Assembly: GCA_002162795.1 (NCBI GenBank)
Contig: MAAY01000042.1
Coordinates: 17,486 to 81,485, forward strand
Length of the DNA stretch: 64,000 bases
Direction of reading: 5' to 3'
Source of the DNA: Rhodobacterales bacterium 56_14_T64
Lineage (GTDB): Bacteria; Pseudomonadota; Alphaproteobacteria; Rhodobacterales; Rhodobacteraceae
This document shows, in pieces, positions 36,173 through 44,851 of this stretch; within the stretch, counting starts at the first letter, position 1; every line of letters starts with the position of its first letter. The notes below the pieces were generated by a model. That model ran no database searches, was not told where the DNA came from, and was given only the letters and a program-made list of their open reading frames with translations. The position numbers and the translations under genes are program-made.

Positions 36173-36826
36173 CTATTTGCCGGTTTTGCTGCGCTGGCGA
36201 TCGGCCATCATTGCGGTGATGCGGCTCGCCCATTTGGCGTTTTCGTTGGATAGGTTTTTGATTTCCTTTGCGAGATAGGCAAACCCCAGCCCCGCGTCGC
36301 CTGCGCGGGCGGCTTCGATCCCGGTATTGATTGACAATATTGACAATTCCCGCACCGAACGCAGGATATTCCCGGCCAATTCAACGATTTCAGTATTGGC
36401 TTCTTCGGTTTCGCGCAGCGTGGCCTCTAGAGTTTCGCGCAATTTGACTTCGGCGGATGCGTCAACCACCAAGCCCTGCAAGTACACCAATGTGCCTTTC
36501 CCATCATAGACCGCATTGCCGCGTTCACGCACCCATGCTTCGGTTCCGTCGGCGCGGCAAAACCGATAATCCACATCCCAATTTCGGCGTTGTTCGATGG
36601 CGGTGTCGACCTCTGCAAAGACGCCAGTGGCGTCTTCTTTGTGCATCAGGTCACCAAAGGCCACGCGCTTGTTGCCAAGGATGTCATCGACAGAATATCC
36701 GCACAGCTTTTCGACCTGGCCGGCCATGAATTCCATCGTGAAAACATCGTCATTTGCGCATCGATAAATAAAGGCGTCGCCGGAACTGAATACGCTTTTG
36801 AAAACTGAAAGAGCTTCGTTATTCAT
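36173..36826 (-). CDS. PAS-domain protein with a truncated chemoreceptor signalling tip
   Basis: 217 residues, ATG 36826 (MNNEALSVFKSVF). One PAS domain (FIYRCANDDVFTMEFMAGQVEKLCGYSVDDILGNKRVAFGDLMH and YRFCRADGTEAWVRERGNAVYDGKG), a coiled coil (ETLEATLRETEEANTEIVELAGNIL), then SINTGIEAARAGDAGLGFAYLAKEIKNLSNENA, which is the core hairpin of methyl-accepting chemotaxis proteins. Only about 50 residues of that domain are present and there is no membrane segment, so it may act as a small cytosolic sensor or as an adaptor to a larger array. Ligand unknown. Confidence 0.82.
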   Translation of the reverse strand: MNNEALSVFKSVFSSGDAFIYRCANDDVFTMEFMAGQVEKLCGYSVDDILGNKRVAFGDLMHKEDATGVFAEVDTAIEQRRNWDVDYRFCRADGTEAWVRERGNAVYDGKGTLVYLQGLVVDASAEVKLRETLEATLRETEEANTEIVELAGNILRSVRELSILSINTGIEAARAGDAGLGFAYLAKEIKNLSNENAKWASRITAMMADRQRSKTGK

Positions 36827-37041
36827 TGGTCTCTCCCGCAGCGAAACGCCGCGTCGGTTAAGTAAATGATTTTGCCGCATTGTTCGGGGAATAGGTTAAT
36901 TTTTAGTTTAGGGTAATTTTGTTTCCTGTGGGTGAAGTTGACTTATTGAAAGCGCAAACTTGCCGTGAAATCACTGTTTGGACTGACCATGTTTGCCCAG
37001 CCCCGCAGGGGATCTACCTGATTGCCAGATAGGAGGTACTT

Positions 37042-37470
37042 ATGACCGATGTTCAAAAAGGACAGTGTTTTTGTGGTGCGGTTGCAATCGAAGTGACCGG
37101 TGCGCCTGAGGCAATGGGGTATTGTCATTGCGATTCCTGCCGGTCGTGGTCAGCAGGGCCGGTCAATGCCTTTACGCTGTGGAAACCAGATGCGGTGACC
37201 GTGACCAAAGGCGCTGAGCATCTGACCATGTTTGAAAAGAATGAAAGCAGCCAGCGCCAGTTTTGTGCACTTTGCGGTGGTCATGTGATGACAGGTCACA
37301 AGGGATTTGGTCTGGTAGACGTTTACGCCGCCACCATTCCCACGCAGAAGTTTGAGCCAGGCGTGCATGTAAACTATGCTGAGACGGTTCTGCCGATCAA
37401 AGACGGTTTGCCAAAGATGCGTGATTTTCCTGCCGAATTGGGCGGTAGTGGCGACACCATGCCTGAATGA
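37042..37470 (+). CDS. GFA-domain zinc protein (glutathione-dependent formaldehyde-activating enzyme family)
   Basis: 142 residues after GGAGGTACTT. Zinc ligands are visible: C9/C11 (GQCFCGAV), C28/C30/C33 (GYCHCDSCRSWS) and the later pair FCALCGG. Family members include Gfa, which speeds the reaction of glutathione with formaldehyde, but many GFA proteins have other or no known roles. Single gene ending in a bidirectional terminator. Confidence 0.85.
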   Translation: MTDVQKGQCFCGAVAIEVTGAPEAMGYCHCDSCRSWSAGPVNAFTLWKPDAVTVTKGAEHLTMFEKNESSQRQFCALCGGHVMTGHKGFGLVDVYAATIPTQKFEPGVHVNYAETVLPIKDGLPKMRDFPAELGGSGDTMPE

Positions 37471-37488
37471 TTCAGGCGGTCTAAATAC

Positions 37489-37515
37489 AAAAGGCCCCGA
37501 TGGTTCGAGGCCTTT
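37489..37515. terminator. Bidirectional terminator between the GFA gene and pckA
   Basis: AAGGCC.CGA / TCG.GGCCTT stem with one mismatch and TGGT loop, A run on the left and T run on the right; serves both convergent genes. Confidence 0.75.
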
Positions 37516-37534
37516 TGTCACTATTTTTCTACCT

Positions 37535-39133
37535 TCAGCCGATGGCTGCGGATTTTACGTCGTCGTCGATGTGCGGCAGATACTGCTGAAAGTTCTCTGA
37601 AAACATCTGAACCAGCTTGGCGGCCTGGCTGTCATAGGCTGCCTGATCGTCCCAGGTGCGGCGTGGGTCCAGCAGGACCTCGGCAACACCAGGCACCGAC
37701 ACTGGCACGTCAAAGCCAAAGTTACTGTCCTTGCGGAACTCGACCTCGGCAAGCGAGCCGTCCAGCGCCGCACTCAGCAGTGCACGGGTGGCACGGATCG
37801 GCATCCGCGAGCCAATGCCATAGGCGCCACCGGTCCAGCCTGTGTTGACCAACCAGCAAGTCGCGCCGTGCTCGGCGATCTTTTCACGCAGCAGATTGCC
37901 GTAGACTTCGGGACGACGTGGCATAAAGGGCGCGCCAAAGCAGGTCGAGAATGTCGGCTCGGGTTCGGTCACGCCGCGCTCGGTTCCCGCCACTTTCGAG
38001 GTGAAACCGGACAGGAAGTGATACATCGCCTGCGCAGGGGTTAGTCGGGCGATCGGAGGCAGCACACCAAAAGCATCACAGGTCAGCATGATGATATTCT
38101 TGGGGTGGCCGCCCATCGCGCTGCTGGACGCGTTGGCGATATATTCCAGCGGGTAGGCACAGCGCATATTGGCGGTCAGGCTGTCGTCATTGAAATCCAG
38201 CTCTTTGGTTTCCTCGTCGAACACCATGTTTTCAATCACGGTGGCGAATTTGGAGGTGGTGGCGTAGATTTCAGGCTCGGCCTCGGCGTTCAGATTGATG
38301 GTCTTGGCATAGCAACCACCCTCAAAGTTGAAGGTGCCGTTATCGGACCAGCCATGCTCGTCATCACCGATCAGCGTACGCGATGGATCTGCAGACAGTG
38401 TGGTTTTGCCAGTGCCGGACAGGCCAAAGAAAATCGCCGAATCGACAGGGTTGCCAGTGGCGTGGTTGGCCGAGCAGTGCATCGGCATGATGCCTTTTTC
38501 TGGCAACAGGTAGTTCAGCAGCGAGAACACTGATTTCTTGTTTTCGCCAGCGTATTCGGTACCGCCGATCAGGATCAGCTTGCGATCAAAATTCATCGCG
38601 ATGACGGTTTCCGAGCGGCAATTGTGCTTGTCTGGATCCGCCTGAAAGCTGGGGCAGTTGATAACCGTGTAATCAGCCAGGAAGTCGTCCAGATCCTCGC
38701 GGTCGGGACGGCGCAGCATGTGACGGATGAACAGGTTGTGCCAGGCCAACTCGGTCACCATACGGACATTGATCGAATGCGCGGGGTCTGCACCGCCGAC
38801 CAGATCCTGAACAAAGTACTCTTTGCCCTTCATGTGCGCCAACATGTCAGCATAAAGAGCATCAAAGCCTTCGGGGCTCATCGCGGCGTTGTTTTCCCAC
38901 CAGATGGTGTCGACAACGCCGGCGGTTTTAACCACGTGCTTGTCCTTGGGGGATCGGCCAGTGAATTTCCCGGTCGAGACCAAAAAGGCCCCGCCGTTGC
39001 CCAAAGTACCCTCGCCACGCTTCAGTGCAGCCTCGACCAGTGCCGGTTCCATATAGTTATAATAGACATGTCCCAGACCCTCGATGCCCTGATCCTCGAG
39101 TCGGAATTGCGGGTTAACCCGTCCTAATGTCAT
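37535..39133 (-). CDS. pckA: Phosphoenolpyruvate carboxykinase (ATP)
   Basis: 532 residues. Walker-type loop [12 protein letters not shown] near 234-245, the kinase-2 block [24 protein letters not shown] and the substrate arginine in [13 protein letters not shown] identify ATP-dependent PEPCK, which turns oxaloacetate to PEP for gluconeogenesis and C2/C4 growth. Divergent from chvI; the 338-bp gap carries paired direct repeats. The pckA-chvI-chvG neighbourhood is conserved in Agrobacterium and Sinorhizobium, where ChvI is an acid/envelope regulator. Confidence 0.96.
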   Translation of the reverse strand: MTLGRVNPQFRLEDQGIEGLGHVYYNYMEPALVEAALKRGEGTLGNGGAFLVSTGKFTGRSPKDKHVVKTAGVVDTIWWENNAAMSPEGFDALYADMLAHMKGKEYFVQDLVGGADPAHSINVRMVTELAWHNLFIRHMLRRPDREDLDDFLADYTVINCPSFQADPDKHNCRSETVIAMNFDRKLILIGGTEYAGENKKSVFSLLNYLLPEKGIMPMHCSANHATGNPVDSAIFFGLSGTGKTTLSADPSRTLIGDDEHGWSDNGTFNFEGGCYAKTINLNAEAEPEIYATTSKFATVIENMVFDEETKELDFNDDSLTANMRCAYPLEYIANASSSAMGGHPKNIIMLTCDAFGVLPPIARLTPAQAMYHFLSGFTSKVAGTERGVTEPEPTFSTCFGAPFMPRRPEVYGNLLREKIAEHGATCWLVNTGWTGGAYGIGSRMPIRATRALLSAALDGSLAEVEFRKDSNFGFDVPVSVPGVAEVLLDPRRTWDDQAAYDSQAAKLVQMFSENFQQYLPHIDDDVKSAAIG

Positions 39134-39471
39134 CTGTTTTCTCTCCTATGTCGGCGGACGACACCTTCGTTAGTGGCGACGCCGTGGGGCTATGGAAACG
39201 ATCAGCAGACCGATGGTCGCGGTCATAACATGGTGTTTTGGGGTGTGAACAGGACGGTTTGGCGCAGTTAGCGCCACCATGGTCAATTTTAGCGCAACCA
39301 TAAAACCGATGCTGAAAACGACAGCACTTGTTCAGGGGATACTAAGGTATTTTTGTCTCTATTAGGACGCAACATTGCCGCGATTCGTTAATGGGGATTG
39401 ATTCGGCCCGGCAGAACAGCGATGAATGGGTCAAAAAACAGGCAGTTCAGAGCAGATTAGGGGCACAGCAG
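39134..39471. promoter_or_regulatory. pckA-chvI divergent control region
   Basis: 338 bp without a gene. It has two copies of TTAGCGC-x-ACCAT, at 39268-39280 and 39289-39301, one mismatch, 21 bp apart, and a hairpin GGCGC/GCGCC (39261-39275) overlapping the first copy. OmpR-type regulators such as ChvI bind direct repeats about two helical turns apart, so this is a candidate site for ChvI controlling pckA and itself. I find no other feature in the rest of the gap; an in-frame extension of chvI to 39391 lacks family sequence. Confidence 0.5.
39268..39301. repeat. Paired 13-bp direct repeats, candidate ChvI box
   Basis: TTAGCGCCACCAT and TTAGCGCAACCAT, start-to-start distance 21 bp. See the control region entry. 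The match is direct; the binding claim is inference. Confidence 0.6.
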
Positions 39472-40179
39472 ATGTCAAAGATTGCATTGGTCGACGATGA
39501 CAGGAATATCCTGACATCCGTCTCGATGACACTCGAAGCCGAAGGCTTTGAGGTTGAAACATACAACGATGGACAGGCGGCGCTAGACGCATTCAACAAA
39601 AAACTGCCGGACATGGCGGTGCTGGACATCAAGATGCCGCGCATGGATGGTATGGATCTGCTGCAACGGCTGCGGCAAAAATCCCAGATGCCGGTGATTT
39701 TTCTGACCTCCAAAGATGACGAGATCGACGAGGTGCTTGGCCTTCGCATGGGCGCCGACGATTACGTCAAAAAACCGTTCTCGCAACGCCTGCTGGTCGA
39801 ACGTATCCGCGCCCTGTTGCGCCGCCAGGAAGCGATCAAAAACGATGCCGATGGTGACGCGCCTAGTGTTGAAACCAAGGTGATGGAGCGCGGCCAGCTG
39901 CGCATGGATCCCCTGCGCCATTCGGTCAGCTGGAAAGACAAGGACGTCTCGCTAACGGTGACCGAATTCCTGCTGTTGCAGGCGCTGGCGCAACGACCCG
40001 GATTTGTCAAAAGCCGTGACCAGTTGATGGATGTGGCCTATGATGATCAGGTTTACGTAGACGACCGCACCATCGACAGCCACATCAAGCGGTTGCGCAA
40101 GAAGATGCGCAGCGCTGATCCTGATTTTTCAGCGATCGAAACGCTGTATGGCATCGGTTACCGTTATAACGAAGACTAA
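39472..40179 (+). CDS. chvI: Response regulator ChvI (OmpR family)
   Basis: 235 residues. Receiver: D8-D10 (VDDDRN), phospho-acceptor D52 ([10 protein letters not shown]), S80 and K101 (YVKKPF). C-terminal OmpR winged helix: [38 protein letters not shown] and [27 protein letters not shown] at the end. Paired with ChvG, and in rhizobia the ChvGI system controls envelope, acid and central-carbon genes. ATG 39472; an open frame upstream to 39391 is not used. Confidence 0.93.
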   Translation: MSKIALVDDDRNILTSVSMTLEAEGFEVETYNDGQAALDAFNKKLPDMAVLDIKMPRMDGMDLLQRLRQKSQMPVIFLTSKDDEIDEVLGLRMGADDYVKKPFSQRLLVERIRALLRRQEAIKNDADGDAPSVETKVMERGQLRMDPLRHSVSWKDKDVSLTVTEFLLLQALAQRPGFVKSRDQLMDVAYDDQVYVDDRTIDSHIKRLRKKMRSADPDFSAIETLYGIGYRYNED

Positions 40180-40212
40180 GAGACCCTGGTGGGTCTTGGT
40201 GGAAGGGCGCCA

Positions 40213-41922
40213 ATGCGCGACACGGGCATGACACAAAGCCAGCACGACGGTGACGTTGTCTTGGGCGACGATTGGGTCGCCCCGGAGAACACTGTTGCGC
40301 GCGAAATGCTGGCCAAACGGGCGCGCCGAGGGTTGTTTTCCCTCAAGGGATCACCGCTGACGCGTAAAATCATCACCTTTAATCTGATCGCCCTGATCAT
40401 CTTGGTTGCGGGCGTTCTCTACCTCAATTCCTCGCGCCAAAGTCTGGTTTTGCAGCGCGCAGGCGCTGTGGTGGGCGAGGCACGGTTGATTGCCGATGTG
40501 CTTGAGGCACAATTGCCGACCAGTGGTGCAGTTAGTCTTGCCACCGGTGAGGGCTTTGATGTTGCCGACACTTTGGCAGGGTTGAGTCTGCGCACAGGTG
40601 TCGAGGTTTACGTTTTTGATGCGACCGAAAATCTGATTGCTCAGACCATGGGTGATTCTGAGAGCGAAGCGCTGGATCAGCTGAATGGAGGGCAGTTCGG
40701 CCCGGCCCTGATCAGCGATGGATTGTCGGCAATATGGTCCGCTGTTGAGCGCATTTTACCGGCAAGTCGGACGCAAGAGCATGACTCGTTAGAGGATCAG
40801 CTGCGGATGATGGTGCCGCGCGCGCTGTTGGACGGCACCAAAGTCGAGCCAGTGGTCGATACTGCCGGCGGCACAGTGTTCTCTGCAGTCACACCCATTT
40901 GGCAACAAGGCCAGCCGATAGGTGTTGTTGCCGTGGCGTCTCCGGCTGGTGAAATTGACGCGTTTGTCAGAGCCGAGCGCGAGCGGGTTTTGCAGATGTT
41001 TGTGGTGGCGCTGCTGGTCTCAGTCGGGCTGTCGCTGGTGCTGGCCTCGACCATTGCCAATCCATTGGCCGATCTGGCCGAAGCTGCCGAGTTGGGCCGT
41101 GATCGCGACTCGCGCAAGGTTCAGCCAGGCCGTATTCGCATTCCTGACCTGTCGGCCCGCCCGGACGAAATTGGCCGGCTAAGTCGGGCGCTGCGTGGCA
41201 TGGTCAAAGCGCTATACAGTCGCATCGATAGCAACGAGCAATTTGCCGCGGACGTGGCACATGAGATCAAGAACCCTCTGGCCAGCCTGCAATCAGCGGT
41301 TGGCACCCTGCGCATTGTCAAGCGCGAGGACCAGCGCGAGACCTTGCTGGCCGTAATCGAACATGATGTGCGACGGATGGATCGGCTGGTCAGCGACATC
41401 TCCAATGCCTCGCGTCTGGATGCGGAATTGGTGAAAGAGGAAGAAGAAGAATTTGATCTGCTGGTGATGATGCGCAATCTGAACCAGTATCTGGGTGAAG
41501 ATGCCCGCGCCAAAGGCATCGATTACATTACTGATCTGGCCGAAGGCCCGATCATGATAACCGGGCTGGAGGCGCGACTGGCGCAGGTGTTTGTCAATCT
41601 GATCACCAATGCAATCTCGTTCTGTGATGAGGGCGATGCGATCAGGGTCTGGGCCCGGCGCCGGGCAAACCGGGTACTGGTGGTGGTCGAGGATACCGGC
41701 CCCGGTATTCCAGAACAAGCGTTGAGCAAAATCTTCAAACGGTTCTACTCGCAGCGCCCGGACGAGCATTTTGGTAATAACTCCGGTCTTGGTCTGGCGA
41801 TCTCCAAGCAAATCGTCGAAGCCCACGGTGGCGTGGTCTGGGCCGAAAATATCCGTCCAACCGAGGTTGATCTGACGTCCGAGCCATTGGGCGCACGATT
41901 TGTTGTCGGTCTACCGGTCTAG
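40213..41922 (+). CDS. chvG: Sensor histidine kinase ChvG
   Basis: 569 residues from ATG 40213 (GGAAGG upstream; a GTG at 40189 is also in frame). Two membrane helices (IITFNLIALIILVAGVLYL and MFVVALLVSVGLSLVLASTI) enclose a periplasmic sensor of about 200 residues. Then HAMP, HisKA with H350 in ADVAHEIKNPLASLQSAV, and the HATPase domain (NLITNAISFCDEGD, EDTGPGIPEQ, GLGLAISKQIVEAHGG). Autophosphorylates and passes phosphate to ChvI. The N-terminal cytoplasmic tail is long. Confidence 0.92.
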   Translation: MRDTGMTQSQHDGDVVLGDDWVAPENTVAREMLAKRARRGLFSLKGSPLTRKIITFNLIALIILVAGVLYLNSSRQSLVLQRAGAVVGEARLIADVLEAQLPTSGAVSLATGEGFDVADTLAGLSLRTGVEVYVFDATENLIAQTMGDSESEALDQLNGGQFGPALISDGLSAIWSAVERILPASRTQEHDSLEDQLRMMVPRALLDGTKVEPVVDTAGGTVFSAVTPIWQQGQPIGVVAVASPAGEIDAFVRAERERVLQMFVVALLVSVGLSLVLASTIANPLADLAEAAELGRDRDSRKVQPGRIRIPDLSARPDEIGRLSRALRGMVKALYSRIDSNEQFAADVAHEIKNPLASLQSAVGTLRIVKREDQRETLLAVIEHDVRRMDRLVSDISNASRLDAELVKEEEEEFDLLVMMRNLNQYLGEDARAKGIDYITDLAEGPIMITGLEARLAQVFVNLITNAISFCDEGDAIRVWARRRANRVLVVVEDTGPGIPEQALSKIFKRFYSQRPDEHFGNNSGLGLAISKQIVEAHGGVVWAENIRPTEVDLTSEPLGARFVVGLPV

Positions 41923-41925
41923 GGT

Positions 41926-42369
41926 ATGGGCGGGCACAATGATCTGTGTCTGCATGCTTCATGTGTAACGTTGGATGGCCGTGGATTGTTGATCCGCGGG
42001 GCGTCGGGCAGCGGAAAATCTGCACTAGCGCTTTCTCTGATGGCGCTGGGGGCTTCATTGGTTGCAGATGACAAAGTGTTGGTGACGTTGGATGCGGGCG
42101 AGCTGATTGCTCGCGCCCCTGAGCCCATTGCGGACATGGTCGAGGCGCGTGGTCTGGGCCTTTTGCGGGCCGACCGATGCGCCGAATCGGCAATTTGCGC
42201 GGTGATTGATATGGACATGGTTGAGACCGAACGCCTGCCTGCGATCCGTACAGTTGAGATCCTGGGGCAGACGGTGACACTGCTACGCAAGATTGACGCT
42301 GCCTATATTGCGCCGGCTCTGTTACAATACCTCAAGCGTGGACGACGGAATCCAGATGCAGGAACATAG
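41926..42369 (+). CDS. hprK: HPr kinase/phosphorylase, short alphaproteobacterial form
   Basis: 147 residues, three bases after chvG. Walker A GASGSGKSA (25-33) and LGASLVADDKVLV, ADMVEARGLGLLR follow the C-terminal catalytic domain of HprK; the N-terminal domain of Firmicutes HprK is absent, as usual in alphaproteobacteria. It should phosphorylate a serine of HPr. The target serine is present in the HPr encoded at 43652. Overlaps rapZ by 14 bp. Confidence 0.9.
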   Translation: MGGHNDLCLHASCVTLDGRGLLIRGASGSGKSALALSLMALGASLVADDKVLVTLDAGELIARAPEPIADMVEARGLGLLRADRCAESAICAVIDMDMVETERLPAIRTVEILGQTVTLLRKIDAAYIAPALLQYLKRGRRNPDAGT

Positions 42370-43228
42370 CGACACTCTGAAGCCTTTGGTGCTGGTGACT
42401 GGCCCGTCTGGTGCGGGGCGATCCAGTGCCATCAAGGTACTTGAGGATTTGGGGTTTGAGGCGATCGATAACCTGCCGCTCAGGTTGTTGCCGCGCCTCG
42501 TGACCATCGATGAAATGAAGTCACCGATGGCCCTTGGCCTAGATATCCGAAATCGCGATTTTTCAACCGAGGCGCTGCTGGATCTGATTGCGGTGCTAGA
42601 GGGGTACCAACATGCTGCGTTGACGATGCTTTACTTGGATGCCAGGCCCGAAGTACTATTGCGGCGCTATTCGGAAACGCGCCGTCGGCATCCGCTTGCG
42701 CCCGCCGAAACGCCCGAGATCGGCATTAGTCGAGAGTTGGACCTGATGCGGCCGATTCGCGAGCGCGCCGATATGTTGCTCGATACTTCGGATCTGAATG
42801 TACACCAGTTGAAGGCCGAGATTGAACACTGGTTTGCCCCCGGTGGTCGGTCGCTGGCACTGTCGGTACAGAGTTTTTCCTACAAGCGCGGCATCCCGCG
42901 CAGCGTTGATATGGTGTTTGACTGCCGGTTCTTGACCAATCCTTATTGGCAAGAGGAGCTGCGCGGCCTGGATGGTCGGGACGAGGCGGTGCAGGCACAT
43001 GTAAAGACCGACTCGCGTTACAATGAGTTCTTTGAGCGGGTGTTGGGGCTGACCCAAATGTTGCTGCCGGCCTACCGCGAAGAGGGTAAATCACACCTGT
43101 CGATCGCCTTTGGCTGCACTGGTGGGCAACATAGGTCAGTGACAGTAGCAGAAACACTGGCCAAAGCCCTTGCAGAAGATGGCCAGCAGGTGTCAATTAG
43201 ACATCGCGAGCTGCAAGGCCAGCAGTAG
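42356..43228 (+). CDS. rapZ: RapZ (YvcJ-type) P-loop adaptor
   Basis: 290 residues. LVTGPSGAGRSSAIKVLEDLGFEAIDNLP is the P-loop, but the Walker A lysine is an arginine (GAGRSS), the form common in this order. YLDARPEVLLRRYSETRRRHPL, FSYKRGIPRSVDMVFDCRFLTNPYW and GCTGGQHRSVTVAE are the RapZ signature blocks. In enterobacteria RapZ controls the GlmZ small RNA; in alphaproteobacteria its partner is unclear. TTG at 42293 is also in frame; ATG 42356 is chosen since it gives the family start. Confidence 0.92.
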   Translation: MQEHSDTLKPLVLVTGPSGAGRSSAIKVLEDLGFEAIDNLPLRLLPRLVTIDEMKSPMALGLDIRNRDFSTEALLDLIAVLEGYQHAALTMLYLDARPEVLLRRYSETRRRHPLAPAETPEIGISRELDLMRPIRERADMLLDTSDLNVHQLKAEIEHWFAPGGRSLALSVQSFSYKRGIPRSVDMVFDCRFLTNPYWQEELRGLDGRDEAVQAHVKTDSRYNEFFERVLGLTQMLLPAYREEGKSHLSIAFGCTGGQHRSVTVAETLAKALAEDGQQVSIRHRELQGQQ

Positions 43229-43243
43229 AACGGAGAGGCAGGA

Positions 43244-43651
43244 TTGATCGGGATTGTGATTGTTGCGCATGGTGGGTTGGCCAGGGAATACTTGGCCGCT
43301 GTGGAGCATGTTGTCGGTAAACAGCTGTCGCTGACAGCTATTTCCATCAACCCCGACGATGATCGGGAGGCCAAGCAGCAGGAGATCTGCATGGCTGCCA
43401 ATGCGGTGGACAGCGGAGCAGGGGTGGTGGTTGTCACCGATCTGTTTGGCGGCTCGCCCTCGAACCTCAGTCTGCAGGCCTGTGCGCCCAACAATCGTCG
43501 CATCCTTTACGGTGCAAACCTGCCGCTTTTGATTAAACTGGCGAAGTCGCGACACTTACCTGTAGCAGATGCCGTGCGTCAGGCGATGGAAGCTGGTAAG
43601 AAGTATATTAATTCGCAAAACATCAGTCCCGAAGGGGAGCAATCGATTTAG
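43244..43651 (+). CDS. PTS EIIA, mannose-class (regulatory)
   Basis: 135 residues from a TTG after GGAGAGGCAGGA. The EIIA-Man fold: IGIVIVAHGGLAREYLAAVE with the phospho-histidine H9, VVVVTDLFGGSPSNLSLQ and LPLLIKLAKSRHL. There is no EIIB/EIIC nearby, so it is likely regulatory, receiving phosphate from HPr. Adjacent to the HPr gene by zero gap (43651/43652). Confidence 0.9.
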   Translation: MIGIVIVAHGGLAREYLAAVEHVVGKQLSLTAISINPDDDREAKQQEICMAANAVDSGAGVVVVTDLFGGSPSNLSLQACAPNNRRILYGANLPLLIKLAKSRHLPVADAVRQAMEAGKKYINSQNISPEGEQSI

Positions 43652-43921
43652 ATGACGCAGAAAACACTCACAATCGTCAACGAAAAGGGGCTGCACGCCC
43701 GCGCCTCGGCCAGGCTGGTCGAAGTGGTTGAAGGATTTGATGCCTCGGCTGAGGTTTCCCGCGATGGGTTGTCAGCCTCGGGCGACAGTATTATGGGGCT
43801 TTTAATGTTGGCAGCCTCAAGGGGAACGACTATTGACGTCGAAACCTCTGGCCCGGACAGCGATGCCCTGGCGCAGGCCCTAGAGACTCTGGTGGCCGAC
43901 AAGTTTGGCGAAGGCTATTAA
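43652..43921 (+). CDS. HPr phosphocarrier protein
   Basis: 89 residues. EI-target histidine H15 (KGLHARASARLVEV) and regulatory S46 (GDSIMGLLML), the residue HprK would modify, are both present. So one protein can be phosphorylated at two sites, tying the incoming EI phosphate to HprK control. No ptsP/ptsI is in the window. With EIIA, RapZ and HprK it forms a carrier-free regulatory PTS. Confidence 0.93.
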   Translation: MTQKTLTIVNEKGLHARASARLVEVVEGFDASAEVSRDGLSASGDSIMGLLMLAASRGTTIDVETSGPDSDALAQALETLVADKFGEGY

Positions 43922-43957
43922 GCCTGAACCTCGTTTGAGCAGAACAGGAATTGTATA

Positions 43958-44851
43958 GTGGCGGATACCGCTCATGACAGGGACAGCAACCGCATGACGC
44001 AGGCGGGAGAGCAGGTCGGCGAGGTTTATGACCGTCGCACCCTGACCTATGCCAATTCCTTTGATGACCGTTGGACCTCGCTGGCGATCCGCAGTATCGA
44101 ATGGGCCACCGGCAAGTTCATTATCCTGCGCATGGTCGCCAAGTTTGAAAAAAACAACGCCAAGTTTCGCGGCCAGAAATTCTGGCAGGGTGTGTTGGAG
44201 GTCATGGGGATCGAACTACAAACCCCAGTTGAACAATTGCGGAATATTCCGACCGAGGGGCCGGTAGTGGTGGTTGCAAACCACCCGCATGGCATGGTCG
44301 ATGGCATGGTGTTTGCTGAATTGGTCGGCCGGGTGCGTCAGGATTACCGCATCCTGACCCGCTCGGTGTTGACCGGTCTGGACGAAGCGGCGACCTCGTT
44401 CATGATCCCGGTTCCGTTTCCGCATGACCCCGAAGCACAGCGTAAGATGGTTGAGATGCGGGCCAAGGCGATGGCGCATTTGAAAGAGGGCGGCGTAGTG
44501 GCGCTGTTTCCGTCGGGTGTGGTGATGTCGTCGAAGACTTGGTTTGGACCGGCGCAGGAGGCGGAATGGAACGTGTTCACTGCGCAGCTAATCCGACGAT
44601 CCGGTGCCAAGGTGGTGCCACTGTATTTCCCAGGCAGCAATTCGCGCGCCTACCAGATTGCCAATAAAATCTCAGCGGTATTGCGCCAGGGGTTATTGCT
44701 GCATGAAATCGTACGGTCATGCCACCGGCCACAAGCGCCGATCATTGGCGAAGTTCTGAGCGATGAGCAGATGGAACAGCTGAGCAGTGATCCGCGAGGG
44801 TTTATGGTCTGGTTGCGAAAACATACGCTGTCGTTGGGCGACAAGACCTAA
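43958..44851 (+). CDS. Lysophospholipid acyltransferase-like protein (PlsC superfamily)
   Basis: 297 residues from GTG 43958; ATG 43994 is the alternative. The motif is VVANHPHGMVDG, an NHP(H)-x-D spacing of H-x5-D in place of the common H-x4-D, and FPSGVVMSSKTWFGPAQEAEW is the second block. Membership in glycerolipid acyltransferases is clear, but the substrate acyl acceptor is unknown. Last gene of the chvI cluster. Confidence 0.82.
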   Translation: MADTAHDRDSNRMTQAGEQVGEVYDRRTLTYANSFDDRWTSLAIRSIEWATGKFIILRMVAKFEKNNAKFRGQKFWQGVLEVMGIELQTPVEQLRNIPTEGPVVVVANHPHGMVDGMVFAELVGRVRQDYRILTRSVLTGLDEAATSFMIPVPFPHDPEAQRKMVEMRAKAMAHLKEGGVVALFPSGVVMSSKTWFGPAQEAEWNVFTAQLIRRSGAKVVPLYFPGSNSRAYQIANKISAVLRQGLLLHEIVRSCHRPQAPIIGEVLSDEQMEQLSSDPRGFMVWLRKHTLSLGDKT

